NCBI GenBank assembly: GCA_021234535.1
Contig: CM037833.1
Span: forward strand, 7,886,050-7,950,049
Length of the DNA stretch: 64,000 nt
Direction: 5' to 3'
Origin: Stichopus chloronotus
Taxonomy: Eukaryota; Echinodermata; Holothuroidea; Aspidochirotida; Stichopodidae
Shown here: piece after piece, positions 1 to 11,573 of the stretch
Layout of the letters: each line of letters opens with the position of its first letter
Position numbering within the stretch: position 1 is the stretch's first letter
Translations under genes and position numbers: made by a program
The notes under the pieces: generated by a model
Database searches by the model: none
Told to the model about the DNA's origin: nothing
Seen by the model: only the letters and a program-made list of their open reading frames with translations

Positions 1-97
1 TTTTTGTTGCATGTTGTATATTTCTTTAAGAGCAATGTCATTTTTTATTCAACAAGGGAAAAGATATAAAAGTTACCTATCTACTACATTCTTTCAG

Positions 98-122
98 AAC
101 ATGAAAATCAAGATAACGTAAG
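98..122 (+). CDS. Copy A juxtamembrane exon (matches B 20827-20872)
   Basis: 25 nt between acceptor ctttcag and donor gtaatt, phase 1 to 2. It reads EHENQDNV, matching one of two repeat units (NDQD) in the B exon. Very short, so it depends on the B comparison. Confidence 0.5.
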
Positions 123-448
123 GTAATTAAGTAGTCTTTTACTTGAAGAAATAAAGAAGTAATTATCAAGGGGCTATGTATATGAAAGTCAATTTCTTCT
201 TGTTATCATAATAATGACCTTAACGCTACATTGTTACAATCTAATTTGTCATAAGATGTCACAACCACTCCTATACTAAGTTACTCTGTTATTTTCACTT
301 TCATCTAGTTTGCAAAGAATGCTCGCATCTAGGAAAGAAAGCATTATGAGTAAACGGTGAAAGTAGTAACTGCCAACATTTTAGAATTAATATTAACTCT
401 TGTTGTGAATGATTTATGATGTTGTATTTAGACTTGTTCTCTTTACAG

Positions 449-522
449 TTTCATCGAAACTGGTTTTTGCAATATCACACATGAGTACTATTCATCTACC
501 ATTTTAAGAAATGTCGAACATG
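449..522 (+). CDS. Copy A juxtamembrane exon (matches B 21030-21103)
   Basis: 74 nt, acceptor tttacag and donor gtaagt, phase 2 to 1, the same length as in B. It reads FIETGFCNITHEYYSSTIL, against FIKTNSRNISHGLYSSRIF in B. Confidence 0.75.
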
Positions 523-1641
523 GTAAGTGCGAGTTCACAAGTTGCTCTGCAATGGTACCCTTGACATATTACATATGCATACATATGAGTTATATTGAGT
601 TACGTTGATATACCATTTTGTATTTGTGTTAACCGAGTCGTTCCCATCATTACAATAGAGCATAACTGCGGTAAGTTACCTTTAATTGCACAACTGAATT
701 AATTTCCCTAACAAATTCCAAGACCATGGACAGTATAACACTGTGAGATATTCGTATCCACATTTTGTCAGTCAGAGATCTGAGCTGTCATTTTTTTTTT
801 AAGTACAGTAAAATTACACTCAATCTCTCTCATTCTCACATTGTCCATACTTTTGTCTTCACCTTCAAAATTTAGCATAAAACCCCAAGATCATATCTCA
901 AGATCTGGTGCATATTGTGTTGAAATTCGTTGACTACAGTTCCCCAGTTTGAGCGACGCTTAGTGACACTCTCCTACTAAAGGATGCAAAAATTCATAGA
1001 TATCGTGTAGGCCTATTAAGTCATAAAAAATATTTATAAATATGAGGTTTGAATGTGATTTTCTCAATAACGAGTTTCTGTGTTTTCATAGTCTGGGATA
1101 TTATCTATATTTCTGTCTAGAATACAATTTCTCTCTGTTTTTTTTTTTTTGGGGGGTGGAGTATATATGCCTCAGGGTGTTTTAAATACAAAAATGTAGG
1201 TGGATTGATATGATTCTGTAGTGTATGAGTTTACTGGTCCAAATATGATGACGTCACCAGCTTGGCTTCACTTAAATAGTGAGTGTTTTGGTTTCATATT
1301 ATGATTATGATAACTGAATTTTAACTTAATCACAACAGAGAGAATACATTCGTTATATCGTTGTGTCAGCGTTTCCTCGTTACACCATACTGCGAAAACG
1401 AATTCAAGTTAAGAAATCCTAACGTTCGAGTTGTCTACAGTGAAAAGGGTCTTCAACTGCGTATCAGATGGGAAACTACAACGAAGTGTGGCCTCTCTTT
1501 TCGTTTACTTGGACTGTGTCTCATTCCACAACCCTTTTAATTATTCGCGTTAGAGAACGTACGAACCGTCACCTTTCTCTGGTATCCAGAGGGAATCGTC
1601 AAAAAGAGGAAATCTCTAGTCACTCAATCCCAGATGGTCCA

Positions 1642-2187
1642 GGCCACATATGAATCCGTCTGTATCTATTCCAAGACAACAATGAAGAGTTAGTTAATGA
1701 TAACGCCCGGATTGTAGAAGGTGAGAGCCACCATCACACCGACACACTCACCAGTGGTGGACCGGCTCTGGCATTGTTAGTGAGTCTGTTCGACGTGGTC
1801 ATTTACGGACTGATCCTTAAAAATCCAGTGCACCTACACTGCCTTCGCTCTAACAAGCCGGACTCGAACTGTCTCATGGTCAAGCTACCACTTTCTGGAG
1901 GTATTCAAAGCTTACTTCCTCTGGAAGGAGAGGACCTCCTACAGAAATCGAGGCACAGAGTTCATCCACTTCTCTTGCGAAGGACACGTTTTTTTTTTCT
2001 TCGGTCGGGCCAGGACCGCACAGCTACGGGAGTCTGTTCCAAAGGGGGAGCAAACCAATGCGCTCATAAAACTCATCGAAATGGAAGCCATCTGCAAGAG
2101 ACTTCATGCGTTCGCGATGAAGATACATGGTTTGGCTGCCACGTTACTTTTGGACTATCCTACGGCTATCGCCAATATCAGACGTTA
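1642..2187 (+). other. Unassigned coding-like relic in copy A intron
   Basis: This stretch is richer in G+C than its surroundings and carries overlapping open segments in two frames. One includes EELVNDNARIVEGES near 1690. The other, open from about 1818 to a TAA at 2185-2187, includes FLEVFKAYFLWKERTSYRNR and ALIKLIEMEAICKRLHAFAM. The switch between frames near 1880 looks like a frameshift. I do not recognise the family. It may be a decayed mobile-element or captured gene fragment; no splice sites tie it to copy A. Confidence 0.3.
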
Positions 2188-2337
2188 AGGCAAAATGAAA
2201 TCGAAGCATCGTATAAAAATCGCCACGTAGGAATCCTTTTACTGGTGCAAGCAATACGATATTGTCCTTCGTGCATACCACGTTTAGAGGACTACAAAAG
2301 ACCTTCTGTTGCAGACAATTTACATAAATAGTAGGCA

Positions 2338-2934
2338 CAGGGGCGTAGCCAGGAATATGTCAAGGGGGGGGGTGCGAAATCGTGAAGACTATCTAAACGG
2401 AGCGCCACCATCAGTTGGGGTGGAGCGTACAAGAAGATTTTGAGTTTTACAAACCCCTCAGATGGCCGGGAATAGCCCTTCCCAAGTCTTTTCAGTTGCA
2501 TGAACCCGGCCTTGAAATATACATCTCATGTCTACGATTTCTCAATTACTGAGAAAACAATTAGTTTTTGAAAAATGATGCAATGCCGAGATGAGCATTC
2601 AAAGAAACGGTTGGCTCTACAAACCACTCAGATAGTAGAAAACGGCCCTTACTGGGTGTCTTACATGCATACATACATGCTTACAATCCTGCATTCCTCC
2701 CCTGCCTTGGTAGGCCTGCCGCATAAATTGAGGGAATCACTATTTAGCGATATTGCGGGAAAAAAAAAACGAAAATGAGATCAAGCAGGGTCGCCCTATT
2801 CGCCCTCCTTTTCATGGCTATACCTATGCTCCTAGGTATTTCTAGCGAGGACCTAAAAAAAAAATACCACAATATGGCCAACGGGGGGGGGGGGAGCGGT
2901 CGCCTCTTTCTCCCCCTCCTTGGTTACGCGCCTG
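2338..2934. mobile_element. hAT-like non-autonomous element (MITE)
   Basis: The left end CAGGGGCGTAGCCAGG and the reverse complement of the right end, CAGGCGCGTAACCAAGG, form imperfect terminal inverted repeats beginning CAG. They are flanked by 8-mers AGTAGGCA (2330-2337) and AATAGACA (2935-2942), which agree at 6 of 8 positions. CAG ends and 8-bp target duplications are typical of hAT elements. The interior has no transposase. Confidence 0.65.
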
Positions 2935-3996
2935 AATAGACACTCTTTGGTAGTCGTGGCAGTTTGAACAGGGATTAAAATGTACGGACTGCACCCGACT
3001 ACAATTGAACATATTTAATCGGGCCCGGTGACGGCTTACGACACAACTGAACTCTAGTCGTGGAACCGGTCACACCGCCACGACCACAGCAGACGCGATG
3101 GGTGGTCGCCGTCGTGTCGAAGGTTGTCGTGGCAGTGTGTTCCGCGCTTTGCATTGTATCTAGTTCTATGATATCCACGGCCACAATGAAATAACCATGC
3201 ATGCGCGTTTTTGAGCTTATTATCTCATCACCCCACATAGTATATGTATGTAGTGATGAGATATTGTGGTCAGTTTGGGCCTGTATACATTTTATAACAT
3301 AAGTGGAAAGGTTTTATCTTCCTAGTGAACGGAAATTCTGCTTCAATGTGTCAAGATAAAAAATATTTCATATCGGACCCTTCAAACGCAGGGCTGGAAA
3401 AATGGACCTCCCTCAAGTTGGGGTGGGTCGTTCGAACGCTCCGACCCCCCCCCCGTCTACGGGCCTGGGGAAGGAGAAAGATCTGCTGTTCCTGGAGGAG
3501 ACAAATCTTGGCTGTTGGATAAGTCTGTCGAATCCTGTTTTCGTGCCTTTGCCGATCTCTTATCGAAACTTCCTGACACAGACTATTAAGAGCAGTAAGA
3601 CTTACAGGACGGACGTCCTGTTTTCAGCCGGGAAAGCCTGAACACCTACACGTCTCCTCGATCGGTCTTTCCCACTAGGTCTTGGCCTAAACGAAGGACT
3701 CTAGCCATTTTACCTCATAATTTATATTATACTGTATACTGTACATCTGTACAAGGAACCACAGTGTTCTTGGACTCTTGTTGTTATCATTCCACGAGTA
3801 ATTTGCCTAAAGGTGCATGTTTGAACTTCTGGTCACTTGATGCAATCACATTTCAGTAATTGATGTTTCTGACTAAATTACTTGCGAATCACCTTTAAAT
3901 AATGAATAGCTTATCACATGTGTAAGATGTCTTGACTTAATTAACACCGTTGTTTTACTACAGAGTGCCCCAATCTTCTTTTTTTTCTTTTTGCAG

Positions 3997-4164
3997 CCCA
4001 TTACTATGATACAAGAGACGCTCACATTAGAAATAAAATGTTTCAACTTAACGACGTCTACATACTCACACCGCTTAAGTTTGGTGATTTGTACAAACGC
4101 TGGACGGGGACAATCACCATCGATAATGGATCCAGTAAATGTGAAGTAATAACTACGATATAAG
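3997..4164 (+). CDS. Copy A kinase N-lobe exon with terminal in-frame TAA
   Basis: 168 nt, phase 1 to 1, acceptor tttgcag and donor gtgaga. It reads MFQLNDVYILTPLKFGD, then YKRWTGTITI and CEVITTI. The glycine-rich loop is degenerate and the VAIK Lys is Thr. Codon 4161-4163 is TAA where B has TCA. The symmetric phase means skipping the exon would keep the frame. Confidence 0.8.
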
Positions 4165-4460
4165 GTGAGACAAATGGAGATTTATTCCGAGAGGAAAATA
4201 TCAGAGCGATTTGCAAATTTGGTAGATACAGCCTTACGTGTCACACTCTCAGAAAAATTTCTTGCATTACCACTGTTTTAATAAGAATGATGAGCTTGTT
4301 AGCACTCTTTTTTGTAAGTCATTGTTTCTTCGTTTATAGAATAGAATCTAAAAAATATGGATAACTAGACTAATGAGTTCCTCAGAAGTGAATATTTTTG
4401 TCTCTTACCTCTTGCGAAAGTGCAAACATCTAAGTTGATCTATCAAATTTCCTTCCACAG

Positions 4461-4577
4461 ATAATGTAAGTAAAAATCTTCCACAATTCCATTGGGCAGC
4501 TTTTGTGCAACGGCTATTAGAACTCCCAACGGAGGCAGGTAATCTCGTCACCACTGAGGGGATATACATGAACGGAG
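4461..4577 (+). CDS. Copy A alpha-C helix exon
   Basis: 117 nt, phase 1 to 1, acceptor ttccacag and donor gtgtac. FVQRLLELPTEAGNLVTTEG aligns with the receptor-kinase stretch ending HxNIVxLLGxCxxxG. No convincing conserved alpha-C Glu is visible. Confidence 0.75.
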
Positions 4578-4969
4578 GTGTACTGATTACGTTTCTTTAA
4601 AATGAATATTACTACTTTCACTGCGTTATTCCTTTTGTCTTTTGAACTTGACAGAATTGTTCTGATTGATAATTCGAAATAAATCATCATAGCGAAGTTC
4701 CTTACAACTCTTAACTTCTATAGCTTATTTATATAATTATAACAGTAAAACACAAAGTATAGTTACCGCGCCATTTGCCCACAAAAACGTCTTATCGTAA
4801 ATTCCGTAGATCAAGGAGGAAGATTTCGGATATGGATGTACCCAATTGATAACACCACCAAATATCTCTCAAGTCAATTCAGCAGCTCACATATAGATCT
4901 ACGCCACAAGATTCCGTTTGGAAAGTAACCTTTTTTTCTAATCATTTCTCTTTGCTCCAATATTGATAG

Positions 4970-5121
4970 GTGAAATTTACATACTACAAGAGCACTTACC
5001 TTGTCAATCTCTGCAGTCGCTGATGGACGAAACCTCCAAAGGGGTAAATGTATTTTCTCTGAGAAGGCACAAATGCATCGTTGATATTCTTAAGGGAATG
5101 GAACTCATACATTCATACGGG
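4970..5121 (+). CDS. Copy A hinge / alpha-D / alpha-E exon
   Basis: 152 nt, phase 1 to 0, acceptor ttgatag and donor gtaatg. IYILQEHLPCQSLQSLMDE matches the kinase hinge; DILKGMELIHSYG matches the alpha-E helix that precedes the catalytic loop. Confidence 0.8.
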
Positions 5122-5655
5122 GTAATGAATAATGTTCATCTCTAAATGTGTTTGGTACTGCATGCAATAACTATTGTGAGAACACAGCACTGCTTGATCG
5201 TGTCACTCTGTGAGAGAGAGATAGCAGAGATACTGTGCAGGGGTTTAGGCACGTTTCGTCTCAGAATCCAGAGTCAGACGCGTAAACGTATATGATCTAA
5301 AAACTGACTGGTTTTCTCGTTGGGGTAAAAAACTTGGGTAGAAAACCTCAGCATGCAACTAATAACATAAGGCAAAATACAGCACATTTTTTATAGGTAT
5401 ACAGTCTATAACAGCATGTTATATTAGTCCCATTTAGCTGTTTCTTATTTTCCAGATTTAAATTACGAGAGTGGGTTAAGCATATAATATACCAAAAGAA
5501 TATAAAGATGCTACTTGAAATTTAAATCACCACGTTTGCTACCATAACTTACAATACCACTGAAATATTGTGTAGATATCGATATACAGCTATCTGTTTC
5601 TTCTGTATATATCGCATCACGTTCTTTGAGTGTTAATCACTTTCAAATTTTACAG

Positions 5656-5769
5656 TTACTGCACCCAGGATTATCAAGAGGCAACGTTCTTGTGATGAGC
5701 ACAGGGAAATGCAAACTGTATGACTTCTGTTTATCACAAGATGCATCATTTGTCGTCCGCTTAATTAAG
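5656..5769 (+). CDS. Copy A catalytic-loop / DFG-region exon (HPG, DFC)
   Basis: 114 nt, phase 0 to 0, acceptor tttacag and donor gttggt. HPGLSRGNVLVMS replaces HRDLAARNVLV, and KLYDFCLSQDA replaces KIxDFGLS. The catalytic Asp of HRD is Gly; the magnesium-binding DFG Asp remains but its Gly is Cys. This copy is open throughout, unlike B. Confidence 0.85.
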
Positions 5770-6103
5770 GTTGGTCAATATCAGATATGGGCACAGTCAA
5801 GCAGAGACAGAATATGATCTTGATGACTATGAGGAGAATGGAGTAGTCGATGTGTAAATGTACAAATTTAAAGTTCAACGAAGAATGTAGTGATGCATTT
5901 ATAGGTGATCCTGTGTTGCTTTAGTCTAATTTGGTAATGATGTTTGAATATGTTACTACAAATACTTTACTTCAATAAGGATTTCTATACGGTATCAGTA
6001 ATGAAAAGATACATTCAAACTTACAGTGAGAGAAAGAGTAACAAATAAACTTAAACGAAATAAGCATTGGGTTTCCTTAAATTTTAAATCCTTCTTTCCC
6101 CAG

Positions 6104-6215
6104 GACAAGTCAGAAGAACGTAAGCTCCCAGCAGAATCCCATGAGAGATATGAATATACCACAGAAAGTGACGTTTGGTCAGTTGCAGTTGTGGTATGGG
6201 AAATACTGACTAATG
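6104..6215 (+). CDS. Copy A APE / alpha-F exon
   Basis: 112 nt, phase 0 to 1. [20 protein letters not shown] then VVWEILTNG is the activation-segment end and alpha-F helix of receptor tyrosine kinases. APE reads PAE. The structural SDVWS motif is kept, so the fold is probably retained. Confidence 0.85.
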
Positions 6216-6329
6216 GTATGTGATGGATGTGAATAAGAGCAATTTTGTATAATCTCTACCAGCAAAATTTAGTCGTACAACATGTCATGATTCCTACTGA
6301 TATTTTAACAACCTCTTCTTTTTTGCTAG

Positions 6330-6426
6330 GGTTATCTTTACCTTTTCCACTTGCGGAATATTCATCAAGTAATATGATCACTGAAACATACTCACCAGAA
6401 TTATCACCAGGAATAATCGATTCAAG
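6330..6426 (+). CDS. Copy A alpha-G exon
   Basis: 97 nt, phase 1 to 2, acceptor ttgctag and donor gtgagg. It reads GLSLPFPLAEYSSSN then ETYSPELSPGIIDS, in the place of the GxxPYPGMxNEEV region. Copy D has an exon of the same length and phase. Confidence 0.75.
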
Positions 6427-6885
6427 GTGAGGGTTTTAAATAAGACTATGTTTAAATGTGTTGACGTATGTTGTCTCTACATCCTAGCACTACAAGATCT
6501 ATAATACTTGATATGTTGTAGAATAACCTATTCTGTACCAGTCGTTACATTAAAAAAAAAACAGAATAATTTCTCGTCGAATATGAGAAGTCAGACTGTA
6601 ATTACTCGAGTAAAGTGAATCGCGGCTCAGTTTTCAGTGCCTTTTTTTTTTTTTGCTAAACTTATTGAAATGTGAATGAGTCTCGATCTCTGCTTTTATC
6701 GCGTATTTTCTCTATTACAGATAAATAAATAGTTTTGTTGCCATGCATACAACATAATGCCTCGCAAATGTCAACCTGTATATTGAACTAATATCAGCAT
6801 AATCATATTAATTGGACTCAAACTGCACCACAAAGTTACTGTTGACAATTGAGCTCATAGTTCATCTGTAGCGAGTAGCTGGTAT

Positions 6886-6901
6886 GCCCCCCCCCCCCCC
6901 C
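6886..6901 (+). repeat. Poly-C tract
   Basis: A run of about 16 C in a copy A intron. Such tracts are prone to length error in assembly. Confidence 0.9.
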
Positions 6902-7201
6902 ACCACCGGTAATTAGCAAAACGTTGCTGGTTATGAAAAGGACCTGTCGTGGTAATTGATAATGCCTGACTCCAGCATTTGCCTGTATTATCTGGACAAT
7001 GCATGAGATTGTATGAAAAATTACTATTTTTGATTAATCCGCAGGTAAGTCACTTTATTTCAATCGGTAAACCAGTGCCAACATACATTTCAACTAAGTT
7101 TTTTTTTTTTTTTAAACAGACCTTGCGTTGTACCTACTTCCTGCTTCCCATTCCTCATTGAACATGCACTTGTATTCAATTTAACAGTTCAGTTGGCGAA
7201 G

Positions 7202-7815
7202 TTAAAGGGGAATTCATGGTTTATTTTCACAATTTATTTCACTGAAATTCCCCACCGCGTACAATGAGTTATAACTAACAAATATGATCAAGATTATCTC
7301 AAACATTTGGACAATTTCCAGAAACGAGTCAAATTTGCAAAAAATTGGTGAAGAACTCCGAAAGTCTGTAACATCCATATTCATCGAATCAAATATGAAT
7401 ATTCAATACTATCGCCTTTTCAAGGTATGAGGAGGTGTGGCTGATCAGTTTCATACGTAGCCCACGTGTGCTGTATGTATCATCAACTATCAATAAACTC
7501 TTGTTTACTTAGCATTGCACGATGCACGAACAGCATGGGAACCGTAAACATTCGGTTATGTTTATTCATATAACATCATCTCAGTGTGATTGGTCATCGT
7601 ATAGAGGAGGCTGTCTTGTCTTGTACATGAACGTTTATTTTTTGTACCAGACAAATATTACGAGTTCTGATTCAACAGTAATTAACGCAATAATTACCGT
7701 CTCTTCTACCTTCAAGCAGCTCCCCAGCGTCTCTTTATTTCGGTGAACAATCAGTTTAGAAAGAAAAATCAACTAAAGGTGAATTTTCTCAGTCAAACCC
7801 TGATTTCCCCTTTAA
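7202..7815. mobile_element. TTAA-type MITE in copy A intron
   Basis: TTAA at 7202-7205 and 7812-7815 flank imperfect inverted ends, AGGGGAATTCATGGTTT and (reverse complement of the right end) AGGGGAAATCAGGGTTT. Length about 0.6 kb, no transposase. TTAA duplication is typical of piggyBac and Kolobok superfamilies. A 74-codon open frame inside (7522-7746) has no recognisable motif. Confidence 0.65.
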
Positions 7816-8025
7816 AGTCGTGGCGGTAAATAAAAATGTGAAAAGAACTGGTCAGTTTTCACACCGAATTTCTCGCTTTAGTGATAAGGAAGTGTTCCAC
7901 ATATATATTTGATTGTGAAAGTAAATAGAGACATTTTGAAATAATTAACCGCTGAATTCAGAAACTTTAAACGTAGCTCTATGTGTCAGATTATTTCTCT
8001 TTCGTTTTTCTCAACAATTTCGCAG

Positions 8026-8107
8026 AATTGCTATTATTAGGCAATGCTTGCTCACTGAAATGGGACGCAGACCGTCACTTAATGAATTACGGAAGTCTTT
8101 TGAGGAG
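8026..8107 (+). CDS. Copy A C-lobe terminal exon (alpha-H/I)
   Basis: 82 nt, phase 2 to 0. RQCLLTEMGRRPSLNELRKS matches the CWxxDPxxRPxFxxL end of tyrosine kinases. Same length as the B and C exons. Confidence 0.8.
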
Positions 8108-8273
8108 GTAAATTTTTACTCTTGAAAGCGAACTAGCTCGGTCAATGATAGCATAACATTCTCAAAGAAATAAGTTCAAATGTTTGAGATGTTTATAATT
8201 TCTGTAAGTGTTCATATAACTCATTTCGGTTTAACTAATGTAATTCATTTAACATATATAACGGAGGTGCCAG

Positions 8274-8399
8274 CAACCTGAAAAAGATGCTTCTTTCTTT
8301 CTGAAAAATGCCACGAATTTGTTGCCATCATGTTTATATCGAAATGTACCATGCCTTGAATGTACATTTACACACAGGAAACTTCTACTTGATGGCTGA
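8274..8399 (+). CDS. Possible copy A last exon (C-tail)
   Basis: After a weak acceptor (ggtgccag) the phase-0 frame runs 41 codons to TGA, starting QPEKDASFFLKNATN. It lies about as far downstream as the last exon of C (MLPEDDLQYS) but shares only a P-E-x-D resemblance. Tentative. Confidence 0.25.
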   Translation, partial: QPEKDASFFLKNATNLLPSCLYRNVPCLECTFTHRKLLLDG

Positions 8400-10174
8400 T
8401 TTTGAAATGTTCCACTGCTTGGGGTATGTTATTTTATTTACTCTAAGACAGCTTGACTATCAGTCGGATTTGGCTGAACTTTTTCATGCAGTCGATCGCA
8501 CCATAGGGATAGTGTAATAGGCCTATCCTCTCATTGGCGACTAACACGCACTGCATAGAAGCTCTTAGGATCAAGGAATCACTGAAAACGTAATAAAGAC
8601 AAAGACATTGTAACATCGTGGTAGAGTAATTATCTTATTTTACCGAAACTGAGAATCAGTGGGAAACTGCTAAACAGCAAGTGAGCCTTTTAGTGATGCA
8701 TGAAAACAACCTCTTCTGTTGAAATTGATTGAGCGAAAGTAATACTATATTTTACAAAGGTAGAAATATACGATTTACGTTGGCTGACCTATTGTCAAAA
8801 GTGTCACGGAAGGCAACCAACTCAACTTTTGCACTGATTTGAGTGAAACTTCAACAAGTTAGATTAAGTACATTACTACATTGAATTGAACATTGCAAAA
8901 TGTACATACAGCTGGCATTTGTAGAATTGTCATACCAATCCCAATAGCTCAAATGTGAATGCAAAATAAACACCCTGCTTCACTAAAAAGCAACATTGTT
9001 CAACAAAAACTACAATTAATATCCGCTACATCGGGCATAAAGATGATTACAGAGGCTATGTAACTCAAAGTACTTCATAATTGCTGGCACGTGACGTTTC
9101 ACAAAATGAAAATGTCACAGTCATGAAGTTTCTCTTTATAATTTAGTTCATGGTATAGTTAGGAATTTTTCATGATGACAAATGCAAGGTTCATATGAAG
9201 AAACAACAACAACACTAAGAAGAAGAAAAAACAATACATTACTGACAGAAATATTCGAGTTTCGGATTTCGATATCTTTCCAGGCGTGTATCCAGGACGG
9301 ACCCTTTGATTGTTTTTTGAGGGTTTTTTTTTTTCATTTGGTCTGAGTTTTTAATTTATGAGTTTTTGTTTTTCAGTTTGAAATATTTTCGTTAATTAAG
9401 ATTGTAAAACACTCGCGTCTGAAGTACTTAATATCAATGACAAGTCCTGAACATAGGCATCAGTTAACATTGCCAAAACGTTCTGAGACGTTAATTTCTG
9501 TAAACGAATCGTTTGAAGAGATGCACAGAAACAAATAGAGAATACATTAAATGTGCCATCTCAAAACAGAAATATGAATTTAATATCAGCTTGTTCAAAA
9601 CTTCCCAATTCTTAATTCGAATTCTATCAATTCCTCTAATTGAAATATCTGTGTTTCATGAATATGTATTAGGAAGCAATGTACGTATGTAAATGGTGTT
9701 TACTTTAACACTGGCGTTCGGCAAGATTCTGTCTAAGAACCTTTCCTAGTTCTGGAACTCAGGATTACATCTTTGCTGGACATTCGCTAAAATTGTACAT
9801 TTGGAGGATATGATTGTGAAAAATGTCCATGCCAATGTTCATTTTTAAAAGACAAAAAAGAAGGCAGAGTAGAAACCAACGCTTGTACAAATAGATGGGG
9901 GTGTACACTATTCATCACTTTTAAATGGCAGATATTCCCATCTGTTCCATGGGAAATTTTGTTGTTCAAATATTAGCTGGACAAAAATATGTCCTCGTAT
10001 CGTAAATGTCCTTCATAAGTTCAATTTTAAACTATTATATTTTACAATATGTTCAGCAAAGGTGTTATCTAATAATATATACTTACATAATATGTATTTA
10101 TTTATGTTATTTACTATTTATATTTAAATACATAATGTATACTGTTGGGCTGTTTGTGTACCACAGAATCGCCT
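8400..10174. other. Intergenic, no feature recognised
   Basis: AT-rich DNA between copy A and the Penelope relic. Only short chance open frames; no splice-consistent exon or clear repeat on either strand. Confidence 0.5.
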
Positions 10175-10480
10175 TTCAAATTAAGATACGGCAACCACAA
10201 GAGCACCTTCAAGCAGGAAAAACACCAAAACAGTACCTTACCGAACTTTCGAAACACATCTGTCAGCTGAAAGAGAACAACACCTAATTCACTATCAACT
10301 GGTTGGTCGTCAGAACATCAAAAGCCTACACCGACAAAACAAAATTATGCAACCTCAGCCTCAACGAGAAACTCGCCATCATCAATACCAACAAACAACA
10401 ACTTCTCTACAAAACGCCCCGAGCTGGTATCGAAGTGCTGCATGGAGAACAAATTTTACCCGAGCAACCCCACAACAACC
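10175..10480 (+). mobile_element. Penelope-like element endonuclease fragment, degenerate
   Basis: Pieces in different frames line up in the order of the C-terminal region of Penelope-like elements: FKLRYGNHKSTF, LTELSKHICQLKENN, TAA, FTINWLVVRTSKAY, CNLSLNEKLAIIN, then RPELVSKCCMENKFY. Expected family patterns are RxxNHxxSF, LSxxIWxLK, CxLCLxEK and RxELxxxCRHxNKF. There are two frameshifts and one stop, and no reverse transcriptase upstream, so it is a dead, truncated copy. Confidence 0.7.
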
Positions 10481-10614
10481 ACACTCAACCAACACGTAAC
10501 TGGCCGAACAAACACTGCAGAGGGCAGCAGCGAAAAGGGCAGACACAACCAACCAACAGCCGTACCCTCCCCCCCCCCCTCTTTGAACATCTAAGAGCAA
10601 AGCCAGGTGATGTC

Positions 10615-10775
10615 TCTTAGGGAGAGACACCACCTGGCGACACACACACAAAACAAAGACACGTCATAATCGGTTTTGTCCATTTTCGGGCTCATTAGTC
10701 GACGGCAGGATTCGAGCTCATGATCGCAGGCTCCAGCGCGCACACTTTAACCATTCGACCACAGCTCTGTTTCTG
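10615..10775 (-). mobile_element. tRNA-derived SINE (minus strand)
   Basis: On the minus strand a pol III A box, TGGTCGAATGGTTAAAG (10761-10745), is followed by a B box, GAGCTCGAATCCTG (10719-10706). Spacing suits a tRNA head, but acceptor and T stems do not pair well, so this is not a working tRNA gene. The body probably runs towards 10615; limits are approximate. Confidence 0.55.
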
Positions 10776-11573
10776 GTGTTGTTAAGTGAACTTTACCTGA
10801 TACCCAGTTTGTCACAAGAACATATTCGTTTCGATTGGAGCACCCCTGGCCTATTAGTAACGAAGCAATTTTTGTTGTTTGTACATTTGAGATACCTTCA
10901 ACTATTCTGTTTTACTTTAGTAACAATACTACCGTTACAGTAACTCGTCGTAATACCCCTAAACTTACTCTCTTTTATCATTACTAATGAAACTAATGCA
11001 AGATCTTAATATGCATACTTTATGGTTCTCTGTCACGCTAATTTTGCCCATTTTTATTTCGTCTTCTTCCTGTCTTTCTCTTGTTTCTTTTTTTGCTTTG
11101 CTTTTGCTGCTTTCAAATTGTTAAGTAACCTTACTGCTTTCGTTTTGCTTTGTTTTCTTTTGTTTTCTGCTGTCATCTATCGCTTCGTTTGTACCAGTTA
11201 CTAGCTTCGTTCACGGAACTTTCTGTTTTCTAGCGTTCTTCATATGTCCTGTATGTGTTTCGCTTTGTTTCTTCTTGTAATGTCGTGCTTGGATACATGA
11301 GAATGGTATTTTGAATTGAACTATACCAACATCTATACGCACTACAGCTTAGTGACCGTTGAAACTATATGTAATAGTTTAAAGTTGTCTGACCAGTTAA
11401 ACATTATTAGGACGTCATTCGTCATGAACTGCACCTAGTTAACCTTTATTAATATTTAAGATGTTTTTTTACAATTTATTTCGAATTTCTTTTTCAAAAG
11501 TATGATGATATAGGAACTGCTGATCAACGAACGACTTTTCCTGCACTCAGAGAATTATTTACTTAAATTATGT
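10776..11573. other. Intergenic, no feature recognised
   Basis: AT-rich and T-rich sequence, no supported gene. The open frame near 11022-11204 is low-complexity Phe/Leu/Cys-rich and judged chance. Confidence 0.5.

Larger units (their letters stand above)
98..8107 (+). pseudogene. Copy A: Ig-receptor-type tyrosine pseudokinase, 5' part outside window, decayed
   Basis: Nine exons can be joined in phase: 98-122, 449-522, 3997-4164, 4461-4577, 4970-5121, 5656-5769, 6104-6215, 6330-6426 and 8026-8107. Each has AG/GT borders and matches a copy B exon, with identical kinase-exon lengths except 97 against 100 nt for 6330-6426. Order: juxtamembrane peptide, degenerate N-lobe, alpha-C segment, hinge (YILQEHLPCQSLQSLMDE), catalytic-loop exon (HPG for HRD, DFC for DFG), [20 protein letters not shown] segment, C-lobe end (MGRRPSLNELRKSFEE). 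The VAIK Lys is Thr. An in-frame TAA at 4161-4163 stops the frame just before a splice donor. Two juxtamembrane exons of B (21536, 21818) were not found, though the phases still join without them. The ectodomain lies left of the window. I see a pseudokinase by family and a probable pseudogene by lesion. Confidence 0.8.

Noticed and set aside
6976..7044. Open segment LPVLSGQCMRLYEKLLFL as a copy A exon
   Set aside because: Phase does not fit between the 6426 donor and the 8026 exon, which already join correctly; no counterpart in B or C.
10303..10620. 105-codon plus-strand gene
   Set aside because: Only its first part matches; it is one frame of the broken Penelope-like relic.
10690..10775. 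Functional tRNA gene on the minus strand
   Set aside because: A and B boxes are present but acceptor and T stems do not pair; better read as a SINE head.
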